6,034 nucleotides of DNA, taken from Planctomycetales bacterium (GTDB lineage Bacteria > Planctomycetota > Planctomycetia > Isosphaerales > Isosphaeraceae). The position numbers and the translations under genes are program-made. The stretch covers positions 1 to 6,034 of the forward strand of contig DAIDJI010000361.1 in NCBI GenBank assembly GCA_027451455.1. The letters run 5' to 3'. The notes beneath the pieces were generated by a model. It was given only the letters and a program-made list of their open reading frames with translations. It made no database searches and was not told the DNA's origin. Positions 1 through 5,947 of the stretch are shown one piece after another; the stretch's first letter is position 1; every line of letters begins with the position of its first letter.

Positions 1-2309
1 CAATGGCGCTCAGCTCGGTCTTCGTTCCGTGCTGCTTCCTCAGCGGGATCACCGGCCAGTTCTTCCGACAGTTCGCGGTGACCATCGCCGTCTCGACGAT
101 CATCTCCGCCGTCAACGCCCTGACCATGACCCCCAGCCGGGCCGTGATCATCTTCCGGACCCAGGAGGCGCGCCGAAGACATCCCGATGCAACCGGCCAG
201 GACCACGGGCTGGAGCGCGAGGCACTGCCCTGGTGGTCGTTCGCGATCCTCGGCGGCATGATCTCGGTTCGGCTCGGTCGCGAGTGGATCACGGCGCGAC
301 TTGGACTGCCGACGACCGCCGAGGCGGGGTGGTTCTCATGGGAATATCTGGCAGCGTTCGCGCCCGGGGCCATCGCGGGGGGACTGGTCGGCCGGGTCGT
401 GATCCGCCCCACGAACGCCGTTCTGGGTGCCCTCTTCCGTGGTTTCAACCGGGGGTTCGATGCGGCGACCGATCTTTATGGATGGGTCGTCGGCAAGATG
501 CTGCGCGTGAGCCTCCTGGTGCTGATTGTTTACGGGGGCCTGCTCGCGCTGACCGTCTGGGCGCTCGACCGGGCGCCCAAGGGTTTCATCCCGCAGCAGG
601 ATCAGGGCCGGCTGATCCTGAACGTGCAGCTCCCCGATGCCGCATCGCTCCAGCGCACCGAGGAGGCGATGGCGAAGGTGGTCAAAATCGCGCAGGCGGC
701 GCCCGGCGTCCGGCACACGGTTGCGATCGCCGGGATGTCGTTTTTGCTTCAGACGACCGCCTCGAACTTCGGCTCGATGTTCATCGTGCTCGACCCGTTC
801 CCCGATCGGCAGAAGCCGGGCCTGCAAGCCGAGGAGATCATGCGCAGGCTGCGCAGGGAGTTTGCGAAGCAGGTGAGTGAGGCCGACGTGGTCGTGCGCA
901 ACTCGGCGCCGATCCCTGGCCTGGGCGTCGCCGGCGGATACAAACTGATCATCGAGGACCGAGGCGATCGCGGCCTCGCCGCACTCCAGGAGCAGACCGA
1001 CGACCTGGTCGACGCGATGAAGGGCCAGCCGGGGCTGAACTCCGCTTCGAGCCAGTTCCGCTCGCAGGTCCCGCAACTCTACCTCGAGATCGACCGGACC
1101 AAGGCCGAGGCGCTGGGACTCTCGTTCGACGACGTGAACCAGACGCTCTCCATGGGCCTGGGCTCGCTTTATGTGAACAGTTTCAACGCCTTCGGCCGGC
1201 ACTGGCAGGTGAACGTCCAGCTCGACGGCCCGTTCCGGGCCCGGCCCGAGACGATTCACTTGCTCCAGGTTCGGAACAAGTGGGGTCAGATGGTCCCACT
1301 CGGGACCCTGCTGAAGATCCGAGAAATCGGCGGCCCGATCAGCGTGACGCGGTACAACCTGTATCGGTCGTCGACGATCACCGGCAACCTGGCGCAGGGG
1401 GTGAGCTCGGGCGAGACCATCCAGGCGATCGACGCGATGACCGCCGAACGGCTCCCGCTCTCGATGAAGGCCGAGTGGACCGAGGTGATGTTCCTCCAGA
1501 TCCGGGCCGAGGAGCGCAACCCGGCGGCGTTCACCTTCGGGCTCTCGGCGATCGCCGTTTTCCTGGCGCTCGCAGCGCTCTACGAAAGCTGGCTCCTGCC
1601 GATGGCGGTGATCCTGGTGGTGCCGATGTGCCTGCTCTGCTCGCTGGCGGGCGTATTGTGGACAGGCCGTGATGTGAACATCTTCGTTCAAATTGGCCTG
1701 GTGGTGCTGGTGGGGCTGGCCTGCAAGAACGCGATCCTGATTGTCGAATATGCGAGGGAGAAGCACGCCGAGGGGTGGACGCGCGCCGAGGCGACGGTCG
1801 AGGCCTGCCGGCTCCGGCTCCGCCCGATCCTGATGACCTCGATGGCGTTCATCATCGGCGTGATTCCGCTGGCGGTCGCCTCGGGCGCAGGGGCCGAGAT
1901 GCGGCGGTCGCTCGGGATCGCGGTCTTCTACGGAATGGTGGGAGTCACGCTCTTCGGGATCTTCCTGACGCCGGTCTTCTTCCACGTGATCCTCGGCCTG
2001 AGCGAAGCCTGGCGGCTGGTGACGACGACGGCCCGGTGGGCGGCCTCGACGGCGATCGGCGGCCTCTCGGGCGCGGGGGTCGGCTACCTGATGGCGAGGG
2101 CGCAGGTGGTCGCCCTGGATCAGGCCCTCTGGATCGGGGGCGCCTCGGGCATCCTGGCGACGCTCGCCGTCCTGGGCATCCACCACAGGGTGCGCGGCTC
2201 AGGATCCTCGATCCGCTCGCCGGAATTACCCCACAGGATCGCCCGCGTAAAAGAGGAGCCGGCCGCCGCCCACGAATCCCGAGCGAACGCCCCCACCCAT
2301 TACCAGTAA
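1..2309 (+). CDS. RND (HAE1 family) efflux permease, 5'-truncated by window edge
   Basis: Inner-membrane proton/substrate antiporter subunit of a tripartite efflux pump; 768 residues are visible. The Met at base 3 is internal: it lies in TM5 and aligns with Leu498 of the downstream paralogue, and the partial codon before it (nCA) fits the paralogue's Thr497. About 500 N-terminal residues therefore lie upstream, including TM1-TM4 and the TM4 Asp pair. Visible order: TM5 (~1-18), TM6 (~27-50), an extra two-helix module (~52-147), the I-alpha helix (FNRGFD, 148-153), TM7 (~168-187), the second periplasmic porter/docking half (~190-505), TM8-TM12 (~511-661). Relay residues K575, R605 and T612 match AcrB K940, R971 and T978. 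After TM12 a ~107-residue extension holds two hydrophobic stretches (~681-699, ~708-727) and a polar tail. The stop at 2307-2309 falls inside the heptamer array. The family is certain; the substrate is unknown. Confidence 0.95.
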   Translation, partial: MALSSVFVPCCFLSGITGQFFRQFAVTIAVSTIISAVNALTMTPSRAVIIFRTQEARRRHPDATGQDHGLEREALPWWSFAILGGMISVRLGREWITARLGLPTTAEAGWFSWEYLAAFAPGAIAGGLVGRVVIRPTNAVLGALFRGFNRGFDAATDLYGWVVGKMLRVSLLVLIVYGGLLALTVWALDRAPKGFIPQQDQGRLILNVQLPDAASLQRTEEAMAKVVKIAQAAPGVRHTVAIAGMSFLLQTTASNFGSMFIVLDPFPDRQKPGLQAEEIMRRLRREFAKQVSEADVVVRNSAPIPGLGVAGGYKLIIEDRGDRGLAALQEQTDDLVDAMKGQPGLNSASSQFRSQVPQLYLEIDRTKAEALGLSFDDVNQTLSMGLGSLYVNSFNAFGRHWQVNVQLDGPFRARPETIHLLQVRNKWGQMVPLGTLLKIREIGGPISVTRYNLYRSSTITGNLAQGVSSGETIQAIDAMTAERLPLSMKAEWTEVMFLQIRAEERNPAAFTFGLSAIAVFLALAALYESWLLPMAVILVVPMCLLCSLAGVLWTGRDVNIFVQIGLVVLVGLACKNAILIVEYAREKHAEGWTRAEATVEACRLRLRPILMTSMAFIIGVIPLAVASGAGAEMRRSLGIAVFYGMVGVTLFGIFLTPVFFHVILGLSEAWRLVTTTARWAASTAIGGLSGAGVGYLMARAQVVALDQALWIGGASGILATLAVLGIHHRVRGSGSSIRSPELPHRIARVKEEPAAAHESRANAPTHYQ
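159..428 (+). other. Extra two-helix module between TM6 and I-alpha (permease 1)
   Basis: In AcrB only about 18 residues separate TM6 from the amphipathic I-alpha helix. Here about 96 residues (52-147) do. The first part is charged (RTQEARRRH), followed by the hydrophobic segment WWSFAILGG (77-85) extending to about 89. A second segment at ~114-134 is glycine-rich (PGAIAGGLVG), and then RPTNAVLGALFRGFNRGF leads into I-alpha. Two added membrane crossings would leave the topology of the C-terminal half unchanged. The same module is present in the downstream paralogue, so it is not an assembly error. Membrane insertion is inferred from hydrophobicity; the segments are short and one could be re-entrant or peripheral. 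Confidence 0.75.
1986..2306 (+). other. C-terminal extension with two hydrophobic segments (permease 1 only)
   Basis: AcrB-type permeases normally end soon after TM12. Here the TM12 end (LTPVFFHVIL) is followed by ~107 more residues: an amphipathic linker (LSEAWRLVTTTARW), a glycine-rich hydrophobic stretch ASTAIGGLSGAGVGYLMA (681-698), a second one WIGGASGILATLAVLGI (710-726), and a charged, low-complexity tail. The neighbouring paralogue has only a ~40-residue soluble tail after TM12. I recognise no domain in the extension. It may add a helical hairpin to the membrane domain; the final residues HYQ are partly encoded by the intergenic repeat. Confidence 0.7.
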
Positions 2310-2354
2310 CAAATTACAAATTACTAATTACCAGTTACTAATTACAAATATCAA
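2299..2354 (+). repeat. Tandem 7-bp repeat array, 8 units, consensus RTTACNA
   Basis: Read in steps of seven, the units are ATTACCA, GTAACAA, ATTACAA, ATTACTA, ATTACCA, GTTACTA, ATTACAA and ATATCAA, with no gaps. G+C is 12 of 56 bases against about 65 % in the flanking genes, so it stands out sharply. The array begins in the last codons of permease 1, supplies its TAA stop (2307-2309), fills the 44-bp gap and ends on the A of the next ATG. Heptanucleotide tandem arrays of this kind (STRR sequences) are well known in filamentous cyanobacteria. Being a multiple of seven rather than three, gain or loss of a unit upstream of the stop would change the reading frame of the tail of permease 1. Confidence 0.9.
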
Positions 2355-2356
2355 TG
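2334..2356 (+). promoter_or_regulatory. Translation start of permease 2 without a Shine-Dalgarno sequence
   Basis: The ATG at 2354 is fixed by the protein: MLSRFFIDRPVFA matches the canonical N-terminus of AcrB-type pumps (MPNFFIDRPIFA), and no in-frame start further upstream is plausible. The 20 bases before it are AT-rich repeat with no GGAG/AGGA-like purine run. Initiation therefore probably depends on an unstructured A/U-rich leader, on ribosomes arriving from the stop 44 bp upstream, or on both. The mechanism is inference; the absence of the motif is seen directly. Confidence 0.65.
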
Positions 2357-5300
2357 TTATCCAGATTCTTTATCGATCGTCCGGTCTTCGCGATCGTGCT
2401 CTCGCTGGTGATCGTGCTGGCGGGGTTCGTCTCGTGGGGAATGCTTCCGGTGGCGCAGTATCCGCAGGTGACGCCGCCGACGGTGACGGTCACGGCGTTC
2501 TACCCCGGCGCCAACGCGCAGACCGTGCGCAACACGGTCGCCGCTCCGATCGAGGAGCAGGTCAGCGGCGTCGAGAACATGCTCTACATGTCGTCGCAAT
2601 GCACAAACGACGGTGCCTATCAACTGACGGTCACCTTCCGCCTGGGGATGGACACCGACATGGCGCAGGTCCTGGTGCAAAACCGGGTCTCGCTGGCGCT
2701 CCCGGTGATCCCGCCGCTGGTCCAGAACGAGGGGATCAGCGTGAAGAAGATGTCGCCGAGCACGCTGATGATCGTCAACCTGCTGGCAACCGATCCGGAA
2801 TATGACAACACCTTTTTGAGCAACTACGCGACGATCTACATCAAGGACGAGCTGGGTCGGCTGCCGGGTGTGGCGGGGATCACGTACCTTGGGCAGAGGG
2901 ATTACAGTCTTCGGGCCTGGCTCGATCCGGCGAAGATGGCGGCGCTCGGGCTGAGCGCGACCGACATCATCAACGCGATTAGCCAGCAGAACTTGCAGGT
3001 GGCGGCCGGTCAGATTGGGCAGCAGCCGGTCCCTCGGGGCCAGCAATTCCAGCTTACGATCAACACGCTGGGGCGGCTGGTCGAGCCCGAGCAGTTCGAG
3101 AACATCATCCTGAAGGCAGGCGAGGATACGTTCCAGGCCTCCAACGCGCCCGACGCCGGAACCAGCACCAGCGCCGCTGGCGGAACAGCGACCAACGGCG
3201 CGACCACACAGGGCTTGCAGGGGGGCTCGGCCGATCGAGGGGGCTCGAACAGCCAGGCCCCCATGCTCTCGCAGGCGACCGGGATCGTCCGGCTCCGCGA
3301 CGTCGCGCGGGTCGAGCTGGGATCGCGGCAATACGATCAGTCCTGCTCGCTCGACGGCAAACCCTCGGTCGCGATCTCGGTCTACCAGCTTCCCGGCTCC
3401 AACGCGCTTGAGACCGCCCGCGGCGTCTACGCGAAGATGCGCGAGCTGAAGACCCGATTCCCGGACGGCCTCGACTACCGGATCGTCTACGACACCACGC
3501 CCTTCATTCACGAGTCGATCCAGGAGGTGTACAACACCCTGCGCGACGCCGTGATCCTGGTCGGGATCGTCGTCCTGATCTTCCTCCAGGACTGGAAGGC
3601 GATGATCCTGCCGATGATCGACGTCCCGGTCTCGCTGATCGGGACGTTCGCCGTGATGGCGGCGCTGGGGTTTAGCCTGAATAATCTGACGCTCTTCGGC
3701 CTGGTCCTGGCGATCGGGATCGTGGTCGACGATGCGATCGTGGTGCTGGAGAACATCGAGCGGCTGATTGCCACGGGGCTCGACTCGCGCACGGCGACGA
3801 TCCGGGCGATGGAGGAGATCACCGGGCCGATCGTCGCGATCACACTTGTTCTCAGTTCGGTCTTCATCCCGTGTTGCTTCATCGGCGGGATCTCGGGGCA
3901 GTTCTTCCGCCAGTTCGCGGTGACGATCGCCGTCTCGACGATCATCTCGGCGATCAACGCCCTGACGATGACGCCGAGCCGGGCCGTCCTGATCTTCCAG
4001 ACCGAGGCGAAGCACGGGCCATCGGGCGGCCACGAGTTGAAGCGAGAGGCGCTCCCCTGGTGGTCGTTCGCGATCCTCGGCGGGCTGATTGGGGTCCGGT
4101 TCCTCCAGGCGACGATGACCGACCGACTCGGAATCACGACCGAGGCGATCGAGGACGGGACGATCCCTGGCTGGATGACCTGGCTCCCCTGGCTCTCGGC
4201 GTTCGGGCCCGGGGCGATCGCGGGAGGGATCGTCGGCCTGATCGTGATCCGGCCGGTGAACGCGGTCCTGGGCGCCCTCTTCCGCGGGTTCAACCGGGGC
4301 TTCGACCGGATGACCTCGCTCTACGGCCGGATGGTCGGCGGTGTTTTGCGAGTCGGCGCCCTGGTCCTGATCCTCTACGCCGGCCTGCTCGGCCTGACCT
4401 ACTGGGAGTTCATCACCACGCCGACCGGCTTCGTCCCGCAGCAGGACAAGGGCTACCTCCTGCTGAACGTGCAGTTGCCCGATTCGGCCTCGGTCGAGCG
4501 AACCCAGCGCGCGATGACGAGGATCGAGGCCCTCGCCCGAGAAACACCTGGCGTGGCGCACACGGTCGGCGTGACCGGCCAGTCGCTCCTCCTCGGCGCA
4601 AATGCGCCGAACCTGGGCTCGCTCTACGTGATGCTCGATCCGTTCGAGAAAAGGCGGGAGCCCGGCCTCTCGGCCGACGCGATCGCCGAGAAGATCCGGG
4701 AGCGTTGCCGGGAGATCCGCGCCGCGATCGTCACGATCTTCGGCGCCCCTCCGATCGACGGACTGGGAACCACCGGCGGCTTCAAGCTAATCGTCGAGGA
4801 CCGGGGCCACCTCGGTCGAGAGGCCCTCCAGCGCGCCAGCGACGCGATCGTCGAGCGCGGCAACCGAACGCCGGGTTTGCAGGGCCTTTTCAACAGCTCG
4901 CGCGCCAATACCCCCTGGCTGTATCTCGACATCGACCGGACCAAGTGCATGGCGCTCGGGGTGCCGATCAGCGAGCTTTTCAGCACCTTGCAGGTGTATC
5001 TCGGCTCGTATTATGTGAACAACTTCAACGAGTTTGGCCGAACCTGGCAGGTGAACGTCCAGGCCGACCAGCGGTTCCGCGGCGACGCGCAGGACATCCG
5101 CCAGCTTCAGGTAAGGAACAACCGGGGCCAGATGATCCGGCTGGGAACGCTGCTCGACGTCCGCGACACGAGCGGGCCGGTCGCCGAAATGCGTTACAAC
5201 ATGTACTCATCCACATCGATCACCGGCAACCCGGCGCCTGGGACGAGCTCGGGGCAGGCGATCGCGATGATGCAGCAGATTGCCGACGAGGAACTGCCGA

Positions 5301-5947
5301 GGTCGATGGCCTCGGACTGGACCGAGCTGGCGTTCATGGAATTGCAGCAGGGGGGGACGGCGATCGGGGTCTTCGCGCTGGCGGTGATCTTCGTGTTTCT
5401 GGTCCTGGCGGCGCAATATGAGAGCTGGTCGCTCCCGCTCGCGGTGATTCTGGTGGTCCCGATGTGCCTGCTCTGTTCGCTGGTCGGTGTGAACCTGGCG
5501 GGGATGGACGTGAGCCTGTTTACGCAGATTGGCTTCGTGGTCCTGGTGGGCCTGGCGAGCAAGAACGCGATCCTGATCGTCGAGTTCGCCAAGCAGGCGC
5601 AGGAGTCGGGCGTCCCGATCCGTCAGGCGACGCTGGAGGCGTGCCGGCTGAGGCTCCGTCCGATCCTGATGACATCGTTCGCGTTTATCTTCGGGGTGGT
5701 CCCGCTGGTGATCGCCGAGGGCGCGGGCGCCGAGATGCGACGATCACTGGGGACGGCGGTCTTCGGCGGGATGCTGGGCGTCACGATTTTCGGCGTCTTT
5801 TTGACGCCGGTCTTCTTCGAGACGATCCAGCGGTTCAGTGCCCGACGCCGCCGTCACGCCCCGACGCACCCGAGGCCCGAAGACCTCGCGGCGAAGCCCC
5901 ACGACGTGGAGGCCAGCCTCGTCGAGCCCGCAGTCTCGCTCGATTGA
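2354..5947 (+). CDS. RND (HAE1 family, AcrB-like) multidrug efflux permease, complete
   Basis: Complete inner-membrane pump subunit of 1197 residues (AcrB has 1049), expected to act as a trimer that takes substrates from periplasm or membrane and passes them through an adaptor to an outer-membrane channel, driven by protons. Order: TM1 (~10-30), porter/docking half 1 (~35-390), TM2-TM6 (~394-548), extra two-helix module (~549-645), I-alpha, TM7 (~664-684), porter/docking half 2 (~690-995), TM8-TM12 (~1002-1156), short polar tail. The relay is intact: D459/D460 in TM4 (AcrB D407/D408), K1070 (K940), R1100 (R971), T1107 (T978). The length excess is explained by ~50 residues at the docking hairpin and ~80 between TM6 and I-alpha. 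It lies 44 bp after permease 1, hence probably the same transcript. The switch loop lacks AcrB's two Phe (QSLLLGANAPNLG). Family certain; substrate not predictable. Confidence 0.97.
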   Translation: MLSRFFIDRPVFAIVLSLVIVLAGFVSWGMLPVAQYPQVTPPTVTVTAFYPGANAQTVRNTVAAPIEEQVSGVENMLYMSSQCTNDGAYQLTVTFRLGMDTDMAQVLVQNRVSLALPVIPPLVQNEGISVKKMSPSTLMIVNLLATDPEYDNTFLSNYATIYIKDELGRLPGVAGITYLGQRDYSLRAWLDPAKMAALGLSATDIINAISQQNLQVAAGQIGQQPVPRGQQFQLTINTLGRLVEPEQFENIILKAGEDTFQASNAPDAGTSTSAAGGTATNGATTQGLQGGSADRGGSNSQAPMLSQATGIVRLRDVARVELGSRQYDQSCSLDGKPSVAISVYQLPGSNALETARGVYAKMRELKTRFPDGLDYRIVYDTTPFIHESIQEVYNTLRDAVILVGIVVLIFLQDWKAMILPMIDVPVSLIGTFAVMAALGFSLNNLTLFGLVLAIGIVVDDAIVVLENIERLIATGLDSRTATIRAMEEITGPIVAITLVLSSVFIPCCFIGGISGQFFRQFAVTIAVSTIISAINALTMTPSRAVLIFQTEAKHGPSGGHELKREALPWWSFAILGGLIGVRFLQATMTDRLGITTEAIEDGTIPGWMTWLPWLSAFGPGAIAGGIVGLIVIRPVNAVLGALFRGFNRGFDRMTSLYGRMVGGVLRVGALVLILYAGLLGLTYWEFITTPTGFVPQQDKGYLLLNVQLPDSASVERTQRAMTRIEALARETPGVAHTVGVTGQSLLLGANAPNLGSLYVMLDPFEKRREPGLSADAIAEKIRERCREIRAAIVTIFGAPPIDGLGTTGGFKLIVEDRGHLGREALQRASDAIVERGNRTPGLQGLFNSSRANTPWLYLDIDRTKCMALGVPISELFSTLQVYLGSYYVNNFNEFGRTWQVNVQADQRFRGDAQDIRQLQVRNNRGQMIRLGTLLDVRDTSGPVAEMRYNMYSSTSITGNPAPGTSSGQAIAMMQQIADEELPRSMASDWTELAFMELQQGGTAIGVFALAVIFVFLVLAAQYESWSLPLAVILVVPMCLLCSLVGVNLAGMDVSLFTQIGFVVLVGLASKNAILIVEFAKQAQESGVPIRQATLEACRLRLRPILMTSFAFIFGVVPLVIAEGAGAEMRRSLGTAVFGGMLGVTIFGVFLTPVFFETIQRFSARRRRHAPTHPRPEDLAAKPHDVEASLVEPAVSLD
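3116..3286 (+). other. Low-complexity Ser/Gly/Thr/Ala insertion in docking hairpin (permease 2)
   Basis: Residues ~255-311 lie between FENIILK and VRLRDVARVEL. In AcrB the matching strands (FGKILLK and VLLRDVAKIEL) are joined by seven residues around D256, at the distal end of the docking domain. Here about 57 residues lie in that place, rich in Ser, Gly, Thr, Ala, Asn and Gln, with few hydrophobics and no predicted fold. It should be a flexible periplasmic loop pointing to the adaptor or outer-membrane channel. The matching region of permease 1 is outside the window. Confidence 0.8.
4001..4273 (+). other. Extra two-helix module between TM6 and I-alpha (permease 2)
   Basis: Residues ~549-645, counterpart of the module in permease 1. 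A charged stretch (TEAKHGPSGGHELKRE) is followed by the hydrophobic segment LPWWSFAILGGLIGV (567-581), a polar linker, a Pro/Trp-rich entry (PGWMTWLPWL), a glycine-rich helix GPGAIAGGIVGLIVI (618-632), then RPVNAVLGALFRGFNRGF into I-alpha. The two anchors (ALPWWSFAILGG, and RPxNAVLGALFRGFNRGFD) are nearly identical in both paralogues while the linker between them is not, which argues for functional constraint on the helices. Confidence 0.78.

Noticed and set aside
3..5. ATG at base 3 as the true start of permease 1
   Set aside because: It falls inside TM5 of a family with a long conserved N-terminal half, and aligns with an internal Leu of the paralogue. The gene is cut by the window edge.
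336..2186. Long minus-strand open frame opposite permease 1
   Set aside because: Arg/Asp/His-rich translation typical of an antisense shadow of high-GC coding DNA; no recognisable domain, and the plus-strand frame is unambiguous.
1986..2306. C-terminal extension of permease 1 as a duplicate of the TM6/I-alpha module
   Set aside because: Both contain glycine-rich hydrophobic helices (GGASGILAT, GAIAGGLVG), but beyond that compositional likeness I cannot align them.
2299..2354. Heptamer array as a CRISPR, an operator series or a separate promoter for permease 2
   Set aside because: There are no spacers, the units are contiguous, and no convincing -35/-10 pair with proper spacing can be separated from the repeat pattern.
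3119..3280. Low-complexity stretch in permease 2 as a frameshift or foreign insertion
   Set aside because: The frame is uninterrupted on both sides, flanking strands align with AcrB, and no target-site duplication or inverted repeat borders it.
2357..4561. Long minus-strand open frame opposite permease 2
   Set aside because: Same antisense-shadow composition; it runs against a fully conserved RND gene and has no family resemblance.
723..5265. Six perfect GCGATCGC octamers (723, 964, 1548, 4214, 4679, 5258), the cyanobacterial HIP1 motif, at about one per kb
   Set aside because: Well above composition-based expectation (~0.2), but five of six encode Ala-Ile-Ala with the preferred codons GCG-ATC-GCS in helices, so codon and residue bias explains most of it. 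Not taken as proof of a cyanobacterial host.
3871..5421. Long alternative plus-frame ORF inside permease 2
   Set aside because: Arg/Pro/Gly/Asp-rich frame-shift shadow; a similar shadow with matching start residues exists in permease 1 only because the DNA is conserved there.
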